A program made the position numbers and the translations under genes. Below are positions 8,088-16,276 of a stretch of 64,000 nt of DNA, piece by piece. Origin of the DNA: Micromonospora sp. CP22 (GTDB taxonomy: Bacteria; Actinomycetota; Actinomycetes; Mycobacteriales; Micromonosporaceae). The stretch is from NCBI RefSeq assembly GCF_009712475.1, contig NZ_VCJO01000003.1, forward strand, positions 372,916 through 436,915. The letters are read 5' to 3'. The stretch's first letter is position 1, and each line of letters begins with the position of its first letter. The notes under the pieces are model-generated. The model was not told the DNA's origin. It did no database searches and was given only the letters and a program-made list of their open reading frames with translations.

Positions 8088-8723
8088 TCAGGGCTTCGGA
8101 ATCGCGTCGAACTCATCCGGCACGGACAGGAGGGTTGCCCGGTCGAACGGCCAGAAGATCGTGAAGGCCCGCCCCACCACGTCCTTCTCGGGGATGGTGG
8201 CCGACTCGATGTTCTGCCCGGACTGCTGGTAGTGCTCCAGTGAGTCGCCGGAGGCGGACCGGTGGTCGCCCATCACCCAGAGCCGACCCTTCGGCACCTG
8301 CACGTCGAACTCCTGGTCCGCCGGCTTGTCCCGCTGGCCGTCCACCGAGAAGATGTACGGCTCGTCCAGCGGCGTACCGTTGATCACCAGGCGGTCCTGC
8401 TCGTCGCAGCAGACCACCCGGTCGCCGCCGACACCGATCACCCGCTTGATGAAGTCCTCGCCCGCGGGGTTGCCGCTCCACTCCAACGGCGCCTTGAAGA
8501 CGATCACTTCGCCCCGCTGCGGCGACCGGGTGTGGTAGACGAGCTTGTTGACCAACACCCGATCGTCGATCTTGAGTGTGTTCTCCATGGACGGCGAAGG
8601 AATGAAGAAGGTCTGCAGTACGAAGGCGCGTACCAGTACCGCGACCAGGATCGCCACCCCGAGGAGGATGGGCAGTTCCTTCCAGAAGGAGTGGCGGGGC
8701 TTGTCGGTCTGCTCGTCAATCAC
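8088..8723 (-). CDS. lepB: Signal peptidase I (second paralog)
   Basis: A 211-residue type I signal peptidase that removes Sec/Tat signal peptides at the outer face of the membrane. One N-terminal membrane segment spans about residues 17-36. Box B serine S45 (IPSPSMENTL) and general base K93 (DFIKRVIGV) form the Ser/Lys dyad, and VMGDHRSAS is box E. Unlike the upstream paralog it has no C-terminal membrane segment. Its GTG overlaps the upstream lepB stop (GTGA) with no Shine-Dalgarno, so translation probably depends on reinitiation. Confidence 0.93.
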   Translation of the reverse strand: MIDEQTDKPRHSFWKELPILLGVAILVAVLVRAFVLQTFFIPSPSMENTLKIDDRVLVNKLVYHTRSPQRGEVIVFKAPLEWSGNPAGEDFIKRVIGVGGDRVVCCDEQDRLVINGTPLDEPYIFSVDGQRDKPADQEFDVQVPKGRLWVMGDHRSASGDSLEHYQQSGQNIESATIPEKDVVGRAFTIFWPFDRATLLSVPDEFDAIPKP

Positions 8724-9604
8724 GGGAGGAGCCTACGTTGCCCGACCGAGCGCGACCGTCCGGAACGCGCGAGAACGGATAGTGTGGCCGCAATCGGGAT
8801 GAGCAGGACGACACCTCCATCGGGTGTGGGCCGCACCGGGGCCACGCCGCCACTCGCGGTGGGCGGCGGCGCGACGGTGGCGAACGTATCGGGGATCGGC
8901 AGCGAGTGCCATCGGCTGGAGGGCCAGACCACCGCGAACGCCCGCCCCACGACGTTGTCGATCGGCACCGTGCCCTGGCAGCGCGCGTCCTGTGAGACCT
9001 GACGGTGGTCGCCGAGGACGAATATGTGGCCAGGCGGCACGACGATCTCCTCGAACCGTCGGGAGCGGCACTCGTCCGGGTTCGGTGGGAGGTCCAACGG
9101 CGAGTCGCGCAACACGTACGCCGACTCGTCCAGCGGGGTGCCGTTGACCAGCACCCGTCCCTGGTCGTCGCAGCAGCTCACCCGGTCCCCGGGTAGTGCG
9201 ATGACGCGCTTGATGAAGTCCTTCTCCCCCGGACGCCCGACACCGACCAGGTCACCCACGGTGCGACTGAGCTTGTCGGCGAAGCCGGCGGGCGGCTCCA
9301 CATCCACCTGGGGGACCCACCGGTCGGTGCCCCGGAAGACCACCACCTCGCCGCGCTGTGGGTTCCGGACGTTGTAGACGACCTTGTTGACCACCACCCG
9401 GTCGCCGACGAGCAGGGTGTCCTCCATCGAACCGGAGGGGATGAAGAACGCCTGGAGCAGGAAGGTGCGGATCAGCACCGCCAGGCAGAAGGCGACGATG
9501 AGCAGCAACGGCAGCTCCTGCCAGAGCGGCATCTGCCGCTTGCCCCGCCGGGTCCGCCGACGCCAGGGATCGGCCGCACCGCTGTCGTCAAGCGCCTGTA
9601 CCAC
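8720..9604 (-). CDS. lepB: Signal peptidase I (first paralog) with a C-terminal membrane segment
   Basis: A 294-residue type I signal peptidase. An Arg-rich cytoplasmic leader precedes a membrane helix at about 29-50. The catalytic dyad is S59 (IPSGSMEDTL) and K132 (DFIKRVIALPGD), and FVLGDHRQVSQDAR is box E. A second hydrophobic helix near the C-terminus (GGVVLLIPIAATLSVLA) predicts an extra transmembrane anchor absent from its neighbour. GTG 9604 is preferred because GGGGAG lies 5 bases upstream. Tandem signal peptidases with different topology suggest divided substrate sets, an inference. Confidence 0.9.
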   Translation of the reverse strand: MVQALDDSGAADPWRRRTRRGKRQMPLWQELPLLLIVAFCLAVLIRTFLLQAFFIPSGSMEDTLLVGDRVVVNKVVYNVRNPQRGEVVVFRGTDRWVPQVDVEPPAGFADKLSRTVGDLVGVGRPGEKDFIKRVIALPGDRVSCCDDQGRVLVNGTPLDESAYVLRDSPLDLPPNPDECRSRRFEEIVVPPGHIFVLGDHRQVSQDARCQGTVPIDNVVGRAFAVVWPSSRWHSLPIPDTFATVAPPPTASGGVAPVRPTPDGGVVLLIPIAATLSVLARSGRSRSVGQRRLLP

Positions 9605-9627
9605 ACCCACTCCCCGGTCCGCAGAAA

Positions 9628-9673
9628 CGACTACCGCCCGGGAACCTCGTCGAGGCTCCCCGGGCGGTAGTCG
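9628..9673 (-). terminator. Intrinsic-type hairpin downstream of rplS
   Basis: A perfect 15-bp stem (9628-9642 with 9659-9673, arm CGACTACCGCCCGGG) encloses a small CCTC/GAGG hairpin. There is no U-tract, as usual in high-GC actinobacteria. It separates rplS from lepB. Confidence 0.75.
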
Positions 9674-9787
9674 GAGGTCACCCGCCACGATGGCGGGCCA
9701 CCGCCGCGCTGCGCCCGTACGACCAGGGTAGTGCGGACTGGCCGGTACGACATACGCGCAGCTCGGGCGGCGTGGCGCAGAGCGAGG

Positions 9788-10144
9788 TCAGCTCGGCTGC
9801 TTCTCGCGCAGCTCCTTGATCTTGGCCTTCTTGCCACGCAGCTCACGCAGGTAGTAGAGCTTGGCACGGCGGACGTCACCGCGCACCACGACCTCGACAC
9901 GGTCGATCGCCGGGCTGTTGATCGGGTAGGTCCGCTCGACGCCGACGCCGAAGCTCAGCTTGCGGACGGTGAAGGTCTCGCGCAGCCCAGCACCCTGGCG
10001 ACGGATGACGACGCCCTGGAAGATCTGGACCCGGGACCGGGCTCCCTCGACCACCCGGGCGTGCACCTTGACGGTGTCACCGGCGCGGAAGTCGGGCAGG
10101 TCGGTGCGCTTCGACTGGGCGTCAAGGGCGTCCAGGATGTTCAT
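9788..10144 (-). CDS. rplS: 50S ribosomal protein L19
   Basis: L19 sits at the 30S-50S interface. The 118-residue product matches the family over its full length, with [20 protein letters not shown] and ERTYPINSP as signatures and a basic tail [14 protein letters not shown]. The ATG at 10144 has GAGGA 7 bases upstream; the longer frame begins with unrelated sequence. It lies downstream of trmD with about 145 bases between, in the usual rpsP-rimM-trmD-rplS order. Confidence 0.97.
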   Translation of the reverse strand: MNILDALDAQSKRTDLPDFRAGDTVKVHARVVEGARSRVQIFQGVVIRRQGAGLRETFTVRKLSFGVGVERTYPINSPAIDRVEVVVRGDVRRAKLYYLRELRGKKAKIKELREKQPS

Positions 10145-10288
10145 CGCTGTGTCCTCGTGAGGCTCACGGCGCACCGTCACTCGGCGCGCGGATGGGTGAT
10201 ACTGATCCCCGGGTGGTGGCCGGTGGAACCGACCCCGGTCGAGGATCCTCGCAGCCGCCTACGGGCGCAGACGACTGCGGCAACCCCC

Positions 10289-11062
10289 CTACTTTGCCAC
10301 ATCCGCTCCGGGCACCTGAAATCCGGCCCGCTGCAACGTCGCCACGTCCCGTTTGTCCAGGCTCTCCGGGTCCAGTCCGGCGAGCATGTCCGGCCGACGG
10401 TGACCCGTCCGGATCAGCGACTCGTCGCGCCGCCAGCGGGCGATCCGGCCGTGGTCGCCGGAGCGGAGCACCTCCGGTACCGACAGCCCCCGCCAGGTCG
10501 CCGGCTTGGTGTACATCGGCGCTTCCAGCAGCCCGTGCGCGTGCGACTCCTCGGTCAACGAACCGGCGTTACCGAGCACCCCCGGCAGCAGCCGGGTCAC
10601 CGCCTCCAGGATCACCAGCACCGCCACCTCGCCGCCGAAGAGGACATAGTCGCCGAGGCTGACCTCGGTGACCGGCATCCGCGTCGCCGCGTGGTCGAGG
10701 ACCCGCTGGTCGATGCCCTCGTACCGACCGCAGGCGAACAGCAGGTGCGGCTCGGCCGCCAGTTCGTGGGCCAACGCCTGGGTGAAGGGCACCCCGACCG
10801 GCGACGGCACCAGCAGCCGGGGCGGAGCGGACTCGGCCGGGGCCAGGGCGTCCAACGCCTCACCCCACGGCTCGGGCCGCATCACCATGCCCGGCCCGCC
10901 ACCGTACGGGGTGTCGTCGACCGTCCGGTGCACGTCGTGGGTCCAGTCGCGCAGGTCGTGCACGGCCAGCCGCAGCGTCCCGTTGGCTCGGGCCTTGCCG
11001 ATCAGCGACAGGTCCAGCGGGGCGAAGTACTCCGGGAAGATCGACACGATGTCGACGCGCAT
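10289..11062 (-). CDS. trmD: tRNA (guanine-N1)-methyltransferase TrmD
   Basis: TrmD methylates G37 next to the anticodon and prevents +1 frameshifting. The 257-residue SPOUT enzyme begins [13 protein letters not shown] and contains the knot sequences [13 protein letters not shown] and [12 protein letters not shown] with GDYVLFGGE, which form the AdoMet-binding trefoil knot. The C-terminal dimerisation and tRNA-binding region is complete. It follows rimM by 15 bases in one transcription unit. Confidence 0.97.
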   Translation of the reverse strand: MRVDIVSIFPEYFAPLDLSLIGKARANGTLRLAVHDLRDWTHDVHRTVDDTPYGGGPGMVMRPEPWGEALDALAPAESAPPRLLVPSPVGVPFTQALAHELAAEPHLLFACGRYEGIDQRVLDHAATRMPVTEVSLGDYVLFGGEVAVLVILEAVTRLLPGVLGNAGSLTEESHAHGLLEAPMYTKPATWRGLSVPEVLRSGDHGRIARWRRDESLIRTGHRRPDMLAGLDPESLDKRDVATLQRAGFQVPGADVAK

Positions 11063-11077
11063 CAGGGGTGCCGCCAG

Positions 11078-11635
11078 TCAGAGATCGAGCAGGCCGCCGG
11101 GCGGGTCCACGACGACCCGACCACCGGCGAGATCGACCTCGGGGACGATCTCCTTGACGAACGGGATCAGCGCCGTACGCCCCTCGGGACGTCGCAGCAC
11201 CAGCAGGTCGGAGGCGGGAGCGTGGTCGATCCGGGCCACCTCGCCCAACTGCTCACCGGTCGGGGTGACCACGGCCAGCCCGACGAGCTGGTGGTCGTTG
11301 AACTCCTCCGGATCCTCCGGCGGAGCGACGTCGGCGCTGTCCACCACGAGCAGGGTGCCACGCAGCGCCTCGGCGACGTTGCGGTCCAGCACCCCGTCGA
11401 AGACGACCAACAGCCGCCCCTGGTGCCAACGGGCGGACTCGACGGTCAACTCGTCGGGCACCTGGAACGGCACACCGGGACCGCTCGGCACGGGCTGGGC
11501 GGCGTTCGCCCCCGGCATGGTGGCCAGCACCGTGCCGGGGGCGAACCGCGTCTCGGGCTCGTCGGTACGTACCTCCACGGTGACCTCACCGCGGATGCCG
11601 TGCGGCTTACCGATCCTGCCGACGATGAGCTGCAT
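11078..11635 (-). CDS. rimM: Ribosome maturation factor RimM
   Basis: RimM binds S19 and assists 30S head assembly. The 185-residue protein has the N-terminal RimM beta-barrel (LIVGRIGKPHGIRGEVTVEVRTD) and the C-terminal PRC-barrel (LVGLAVVTPTGEQLGEVARI, then IPFVKEIVPEVDL). Its ATG overlaps the stop of the upstream KH gene by one base (TGATG), implying coupled translation. Confidence 0.96.
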   Translation of the reverse strand: MQLIVGRIGKPHGIRGEVTVEVRTDEPETRFAPGTVLATMPGANAAQPVPSGPGVPFQVPDELTVESARWHQGRLLVVFDGVLDRNVAEALRGTLLVVDSADVAPPEDPEEFNDHQLVGLAVVTPTGEQLGEVARIDHAPASDLLVLRRPEGRTALIPFVKEIVPEVDLAGGRVVVDPPGGLLDL

Positions 11636-11868
11636 CAGTACGAGTCGACGATGTCGACGCGCACGCCGCGCCCACCGATGGAGCCGATCACCTGGCGCAG
11701 CGCCTTGGCGGTCCGGCCGGACCGCCCGATCACGGTGCCGAGGTCCTCGGGATGCACCCGGACCTCCAGCCGCTTGCCGCGACGGGAGTCGACCATCCGG
11801 ACGCGCACGTCGTCAGGATGGTCGACGATGCCCTTGACCAGGTGCTCCAACGCCGGCCGCAGCGCCAT
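11635..11868 (-). CDS. khpA: KH-domain RNA-binding protein (YlqC/KhpA family)
   Basis: A 77-residue single KH domain protein encoded between rpsP and rimM in many Gram-positive bacteria. The GxxG loop is IGRSGRTAKALR. KhpA of Streptococcus binds RNA with KhpB and affects cell elongation; here it may act in ribosome assembly or small-RNA biology, an inference from position. It is separated from rpsP by one base. Confidence 0.92.
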   Translation of the reverse strand: MALRPALEHLVKGIVDHPDDVRVRMVDSRRGKRLEVRVHPEDLGTVIGRSGRTAKALRQVIGSIGGRGVRVDIVDSY

Positions 11869-11869
11869 G

Positions 11870-12325
11870 TCAGGCCTGCTCGCCGGAGTTCGCGGCGGGC
11901 TGCTCCTCGGCCGGCGCCTGGTCGGCCTTCGGCGCCTCGGCCTTGGCTGCCTTCTTCGCCGGCTTGGCCGGGGTGTCGGCCACGCCCGCGGCGGCCTTCG
12001 CCTCGGCCTCGTAGGCCGCCTTGCGGTCGGCCCGCTCGGCGGCGACCTTCAGCGGCGGCGGGGCCGGCAGGCCCTTGAACTTCTGCCAGTCACCGGTCAG
12101 CTCCAGCAGCCGCTGCACCGCCTCGCTGGGCTGAGCGCCGACGGACAGCCAGTACTGGACCCGCTCCGACTTGACCTCGATGACCGAAGGGTCTTCCTTC
12201 GGCTGGTAGATCCCGACGAACTCGATCGCCCGGCCGTCGCGCTTGGTGCGCGAGTCGGCGATGACGATGCGGTACTGCGGGTTGCGGATCTTGCCCATCC
12301 GCAGGAGCCGGATCTTTACGGCCAC
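11870..12325 (-). CDS. rpsP: 30S ribosomal protein S16
   Basis: S16 is an early-binding 30S assembly protein. The first 85 residues are the conserved fold ([34 protein letters not shown]). A further 65-residue Ala/Lys/Pro-rich low-complexity tail makes it 151 residues against about 80 in E. coli; long tails are usual in actinobacterial S16. It starts at a GTG with AGGAG upstream and heads the rpsP-khpA-rimM-trmD cluster. Confidence 0.97.
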   Translation of the reverse strand: MAVKIRLLRMGKIRNPQYRIVIADSRTKRDGRAIEFVGIYQPKEDPSVIEVKSERVQYWLSVGAQPSEAVQRLLELTGDWQKFKGLPAPPPLKVAAERADRKAAYEAEAKAAAGVADTPAKPAKKAAKAEAPKADQAPAEEQPAANSGEQA

Positions 12326-12481
12326 GGTTGTTTCGCTCCTGTTGCGATCTCACCGACCCGGTACGGGCGGTGCACGGGTGAGCGCCAACCGGCACAGTGG
12401 GGTTGGGCCGGAGACCACTCGGGTGGACTGGCGACGCGCCGGGTTAGAGGGCGCCGGACGCGCGCCGGATACCAGCCAGCC

Positions 12482-12510
12482 ATTCTGCCAGATCGCTTCC
12501 GGAACGTTCA
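12482..12510 (-). promoter_or_regulatory. Candidate rpsP operon promoter with a long leader
   Basis: On the minus strand TGAACG (-35-like) and CAGAAT (-10-like) are separated by 17 bases. Transcription would start near 12475, leaving about 150 nt of leader before rpsP. The leader includes a GC-rich inverted segment. The hexamers fit only partly, so this is tentative. The rest of the 245-base gap shows nothing else. Confidence 0.35.
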
Positions 12511-12570
12511 CACCGCACCGCCCCGGGTCACCCGAGACGGGCCGTACGTGACGAAGAACACACCCCGTGG

Positions 12571-13236
12571 TCAGCGGACCGGAGGGCGATCCCAGCCGTC
12601 GGGCAGGCGGTCGGGGACGGTCCAGTCCGGCGGCGGGGTGAAGTCGCACCAGGTGCCGTCGAACGGGAAAACCCCCGCCTCGGCCAGTGCGATCATCCGC
12701 TTACCCTCGGTCCGCACCGCCGCCTCGTCGGTCACCCAGTAGTGCTCCGGGAAGGCCAACCGCTCGACGAACTCGTCCTCGTCCTTCCACTCCCAACTGC
12801 GGTCCGGACGGACCCACACGTCGAGGTCCTGGTCGACGATGTCGACACCGGCCAGTCCGCCGTCGTCCCAGCGGACACCGGGTTCCTCCAGGTTGACGTA
12901 CCAGCCGGTGAAGCGACCCTGGGCGTCGCGGAACCACCAGACGGAGTGTGCCGCGCCGGTCGGCAGGAACTTCAGCAGCGGCGGTCCAGTCCAGCGGCCC
13001 GGCGCCAACCGGTAGGTCGGGGTCAGCCACTCGCGGAAGGGCACCGCCCGCATACCCAGCCCGGCCTCGTTGACCTCAGCGGCCACCGGCGTGCCCTCGG
13101 CCACCCAGAGCAGTAGCCCTCGTTCGTCGTCGCTGACCACCCGGGCCGGTCGGACCCAGCCGACCCGCCCCCGCCGCACGTTGCGGTGCACGACCAACCG
13201 ACCAGGTTCGAACCTCACAGCCTCGACCCTATCCAT
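12571..13236 (-). CDS. DUF402 family protein (FomD/nucleotide phosphatase-like)
   Basis: A 221-residue DUF402 protein. Characterised relatives are FomD, which hydrolyses a CMP-phosphonate, and staphylococcal Ntdp, a nucleoside tri/diphosphatase; both use divalent metals. The metal-binding acidic strand motif is visible as DIVDQDLDVWVRPD, followed by SWEWKDEDEF. The substrate here is unknown. An alternative GTG five codons upstream (13251) is possible. A TAACAT -10-like hexamer lies about 14 bases before that GTG. Confidence 0.82.
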   Translation of the reverse strand: MDRVEAVRFEPGRLVVHRNVRRGRVGWVRPARVVSDDERGLLLWVAEGTPVAAEVNEAGLGMRAVPFREWLTPTYRLAPGRWTGPPLLKFLPTGAAHSVWWFRDAQGRFTGWYVNLEEPGVRWDDGGLAGVDIVDQDLDVWVRPDRSWEWKDEDEFVERLAFPEHYWVTDEAAVRTEGKRMIALAEAGVFPFDGTWCDFTPPPDWTVPDRLPDGWDRPPVR

Positions 13237-13267
13237 CCCGAGCGGCAGCACCCCACCCCGGTGAGAT

Positions 13268-13321
13268 GTTAGGAAGGGCCCCTTCCTCTACCGGAGGCGT
13301 TAACAGGGTGCCCTTCCTTAC
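13268..13321. repeat. Palindromic intergenic element (REP-like)
   Basis: Outer arms 13268-13279 and 13310-13321 (GTTAGGAAGGGC and its complement) pair at 11 of 12 positions. The left half also contains the perfect hairpin GGAAGGGCCCCTTCC. It lies immediately after the proS stop and before the DUF402 gene, so it may end proS transcription. I associate this sequence style with dispersed Micromonospora palindromes; that is memory, not a search. Confidence 0.65.
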
Positions 13322-13324
13322 AAC

Positions 13325-14731
13325 TCAGTAGGCGCGGGCGAGGATGGCGACGAGGTCCGGCTCGTCCTCGCTGTCGGGGACGGTGCCGTCGGCGCGTACC
13401 AGGCAGCGCACCGTGACACCCTGCCCGTTCGCCTTCGCCTCACCGTCGACGCCGACGGCGGACCACGGCACCCGGGCCCAGCCGGTCGCCGCCGCCTCCA
13501 GCGCCTCGTCGAGCGTGGCCACGTCGACCGTGCGCGACTCGCGGAAGGCGAGCGCCTGGTCGTGCAGCGCCCGCTGGTCGGCGTCGAGCGCGGCGAGCAC
13601 CGCACCGACCACGTCCGCCACCGGCGTGGGGGACTTCGAGCCGTCCGTACGCCGGACCACCACCGCGTTGCCGGCGCCCAGGTCGCGGGGGCCGACCTCG
13701 ACGCGTACCGGATAGCCGCGCAGCTCGGCATCGACGGCCCGGCGGCCGAACGGGGTGTCGGTGCGGTCGTCGAGCGCCACCCGGACACCGGCGTCGCGCA
13801 GCGCGTCGCGCAGCTTGGCCGCCGCCTCGGTGACGCCGTCACCGTCCTTGACCACCATGACGTACGCCTGGGTCGGTGCCAGCCTCGGCGGCACCCGCAG
13901 CCCGTTGTCGTCGCCGTGGCACATGATCAGACCGCCGAGCATCCGGGTCGAGGTGCCCCACGAGGTCGTCCAGGCGTGCTCCCGACCGCCCTCCGCCGAG
14001 GAGTAGCTGATATCGAACGCCTTGGCGAAGTTCTGGCCCAGCTCGTGGCTGGTGCCGAGCTGGAGCGCCTTGCCGTCGCCCATCATGCCTTCGCAGGTGT
14101 AGGTGGCGGTCGCCCCGGCGAAGCGCTCACGGGCGGTCTTGAGCCCGACCACCACCGGGATGCCGAGCACGCTCACCATCAGGTCCTCGTACGCCTCGTG
14201 CAGGATCTTGCGGGCGTAGGCGCGGGCGTCGGCGCGGGTGGCGTGCGCGGTGTGCCCCTCCTGCCAGAGGAACTCGCTGGTCCGCAGGAAGACCCGGGGG
14301 CGCAGTTCCCAGCGGACCACGTTGGCCCACTGGTTGAGCAGCAGCGGCAGGTCCCGGTACGAGTCGATCCACTTGGCCATGAACTCGCCGATGACCGTCT
14401 CGCTGGTGGGCCGCACCACCACCGGCTCGGCGAGTTGCTTGCCACCACCGTGGGTGACCACGGCCAGTTCGGGCGAGAAGCCCTCGACGTGCTCGGCCTC
14501 GCGCTTGAGGTAGCTCTCCGGGATGAACAGCGGAAAGTACGCGTTCTCCGCCCCGGCGGCCTTGATCCGGTCGTCCATCTCGGCCTGCATGCGCTCCCAG
14601 ATGGCGTAGCCGGCCGGTCGGATCACCATGGTCCCCCGCACCGGCCCGTTGTCGGCCAGCTTCGCCTTGGCGATCAGATCCTGGTACCAGCGAGGAAAGT
14701 CCTCAGCCCGGGGAGTAAGCACACGCGCCAT
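13325..14731 (-). CDS. proS: Prolyl-tRNA synthetase (short, eukaryote/archaeal-type)
   Basis: ProS charges tRNA-Pro. At 468 residues, without the bacterial editing insertion domain, this is the archaeal/eukaryotic-like form. Class II motifs are visible: motif 2 around RWELRPRVFLRTSEFLWQEGHTAHAT and motif 3 GGLIMCHGDDNGLRVPPRLAPTQ. The HGxx and TxE signatures (VVRPTSETVIGEF) match. The start MARVLTPRAEDFPRWYQD is at ATG 14731; the frame continues upstream into the amidohydrolase and is not used. TAGGAT lies 8 bases before the ATG. Confidence 0.95.
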   Translation of the reverse strand: MARVLTPRAEDFPRWYQDLIAKAKLADNGPVRGTMVIRPAGYAIWERMQAEMDDRIKAAGAENAYFPLFIPESYLKREAEHVEGFSPELAVVTHGGGKQLAEPVVVRPTSETVIGEFMAKWIDSYRDLPLLLNQWANVVRWELRPRVFLRTSEFLWQEGHTAHATRADARAYARKILHEAYEDLMVSVLGIPVVVGLKTARERFAGATATYTCEGMMGDGKALQLGTSHELGQNFAKAFDISYSSAEGGREHAWTTSWGTSTRMLGGLIMCHGDDNGLRVPPRLAPTQAYVMVVKDGDGVTEAAAKLRDALRDAGVRVALDDRTDTPFGRRAVDAELRGYPVRVEVGPRDLGAGNAVVVRRTDGSKSPTPVADVVGAVLAALDADQRALHDQALAFRESRTVDVATLDEALEAAATGWARVPWSAVGVDGEAKANGQGVTVRCLVRADGTVPDSEDEPDLVAILARAY

Positions 14732-14739
14732 GACCGCAC

Positions 14740-14745
14740 ATCCTA
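14740..14745 (-). promoter_or_regulatory. Candidate proS -10 box, very short or no leader
   Basis: TAGGAT on the minus strand is followed by 8 bases and the proS ATG, with no Shine-Dalgarno between. This is consistent with a leaderless or near-leaderless mRNA. Confidence 0.4.
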
Positions 14746-14791
14746 TGCCCCCGCACAGACCCCCCTCCGCTCCCACCCCGCGCGCCCCGCG

Positions 14792-14858
14792 CGGCCTGCT
14801 GGTGATCAAGAAGTTTTGGTCACCAGCAGGCCGAATCCTGACGAAAACTTCTTGATCA
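14792..14858. repeat. Two interleaved inverted repeats between the amidohydrolase gene and proS
   Basis: Pair A: 14792-14805 with 14820-14833, 14 perfect bp (core GCCTGCTGGTGA). Pair B: 14803-14822 with 14839-14858, 19 of 20 bp (core TGATCAAGAAGTTTT). The right arm of A lies between the arms of B and the left arms overlap, so the hairpins exclude each other or form a pseudoknot-like fold. The first bases of B on the minus strand are the amidohydrolase stop codon. A terminator role is likely; the shape suggests a mobile repetitive unit. Confidence 0.8.
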
Positions 14859-15938
14859 ACGCGGGTGGGGGTGGCCGCGGAGGATGAGGTGCGTGGGGGT
14901 ACGCAGGGCGTTGAGGTCCCGGCGGGGGTCTTCGGGGTAGATGGTGAGGTCGGCGAGGGCGCCTTCGACCAGTCCGGGCAGGCCCAGCCATTCCCGGGCC
15001 CGCCAGGAGGCGGCGGCGAGGACGTCCAGGGTGGACATGCCGGCCTGCTCGTGCAGCAGGAGCATCTCCTCGACGGCAAGGCCGTGGTCGATGCCGCCAC
15101 CGGCGTCGGTACCCACGAAGATCGGCACCCCGGCCTCGTACGCGGAGCGCACCACCTCGGGGAAGCGGTCGCGCAGGGCGAGCATGTGATCGGCGTACCC
15201 GGGGAACTTCCCCCGCGCCTGGTCGGCGATGTTGCCGAAGGTACGAATGTTGATCATCGTGGGGATCAGTGCGGTGCCCTGTCGGGCCATCAGGTCGATC
15301 ACGTCGAGACTCAACCCGGTGCCGTGCTCGACCGAGTCGACCCCGGCCCGCACCATGATCTCCACCGCCGACTCGCTGAAGGTGTGCACGGCGGCGCGTA
15401 CCCCGGCCGCGTGGGCGGCGGCCACGGCGGCGGTCATCGTGTCGGCGTCCCAGGCCGGTGCCAGGTCACCGACGCCCCGGTCGATCCAGTCGCCGACCAG
15501 CTTCACCCAACCGTTCCCGGCGGCGGCCTGCTCCGCCACGGTCGCGGCCACCTCGGCGGCACCGACCTCCACCCCGATGTCGCGCAGGTACCGCCTGGGC
15601 GGTGCCACGTGCCGCCCGGCTCGGATCAGGCGGGGCAGGTCGGGCTCGTCGTCGAGTTCCGGGTACGGGAAGGGTGAGCCGGCGTCCCGGATCGCCAGCA
15701 CGCCCGCGTCCCGATCGATGCGGGCCAGGGCGCAGGCCTGGTCCAACGAGGTGATCGGCGCGCCGCCTCGGGCGATGCCGATGTGGCAGTGCGCGTCCAC
15801 CAGCCCCGGCAGGATGAAGCCACGGTCGGCGATCGTCTCCGCGCCGGGCACCGGGTCGAAGGTGATCCGGTCGCCGACCAGCCACAGATCCCGGACCTCG
15901 TCGTCCGGTAGGAGCACACCGCGCACATGCAGAGCCAT
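14856..15938 (-). CDS. Amidohydrolase-superfamily metal-dependent hydrolase
   Basis: A 360-residue amidohydrolase (TIM barrel with a beta-sandwich) of the imidazolonepropionase/prolidase-like group, orthologous by position to Rv2915c. Metal ligands are HxH in LVDAHCHIG, the carboxylated-lysine candidate WVKLVGDW, His in AVHTFSE and VEHGTG, and Asp in VGTDAGGG. The substrate is unknown. The ATG at 15938 has AGGA 8 bases upstream; GTG 15944 is an alternative. It is the only protein-coding gene between ffh and proS apart from a small remnant. Confidence 0.9.
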   Translation of the reverse strand: MALHVRGVLLPDDEVRDLWLVGDRITFDPVPGAETIADRGFILPGLVDAHCHIGIARGGAPITSLDQACALARIDRDAGVLAIRDAGSPFPYPELDDEPDLPRLIRAGRHVAPPRRYLRDIGVEVGAAEVAATVAEQAAAGNGWVKLVGDWIDRGVGDLAPAWDADTMTAAVAAAHAAGVRAAVHTFSESAVEIMVRAGVDSVEHGTGLSLDVIDLMARQGTALIPTMINIRTFGNIADQARGKFPGYADHMLALRDRFPEVVRSAYEAGVPIFVGTDAGGGIDHGLAVEEMLLLHEQAGMSTLDVLAAASWRAREWLGLPGLVEGALADLTIYPEDPRRDLNALRTPTHLILRGHPHPR

Positions 15939-15956
15939 GCGCACAGTCCTACCCGA

Positions 15957-16211
15957 TCACTCCTCGTCGCGCGCGAGGAGCCCCGCTCGCCGCGCGGTCA
16001 ACGCCGGCAGGTCGACCGACACCTTCCACGGTCGCTTTGTGACGAAGAGATCCTCAGTGTGGGCGGCGACCTCGTAGTCGCCGGACGAACTGAGGGTGTA
16101 CTCCGTCAGCGTCATCTTCTCGTGCAGCGGGTCGACCACACAGTAGGTGCGCACGCCGGCGTGGGCGTAGACCTTGGCCTGTCGTACTGGCAGCGTGGGG
16201 GCCACGGTCAT
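15957..16211 (-). pseudogene. Uma2-family (DUF820) C-terminal remnant
   Basis: The 84-residue frame matches only the C-terminal third of Uma2/DUF820 restriction-endonuclease-like proteins (about 190 residues). It keeps the KxYAxAGVxxYCVVDP strand-helix region, a tyrosine-rich strand and the closing VSVDLPALTAR helix. The N-terminal part with the first catalytic acidic residues is missing, and the first dozen residues look unrelated. It is probably a decayed insertion with no nuclease activity, though a short product could be made. Confidence 0.65.
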
Positions 16212-16276
16212 GACTCCTCTTTCCAGGCCAGCATCACCCTAAGCAGCGGTCACGCCACCCGCCGTCACCGACACGC

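Noticed and set aside
8730-8735. TAGGCT 6 bases before the second lepB GTG as a leaderless promoter
   Set aside because: It lies within the last codons of the upstream lepB and the GTGA overlap explains translation; an internal promoter is possible but unsupported.
9731-12742. A 1003-codon open frame on the plus strand across rplS-trmD-rimM-rpsP
   Set aside because: It is antisense to well-supported ribosomal and tRNA genes; at this GC content long antisense frames arise by codon bias, and the product has no family features.
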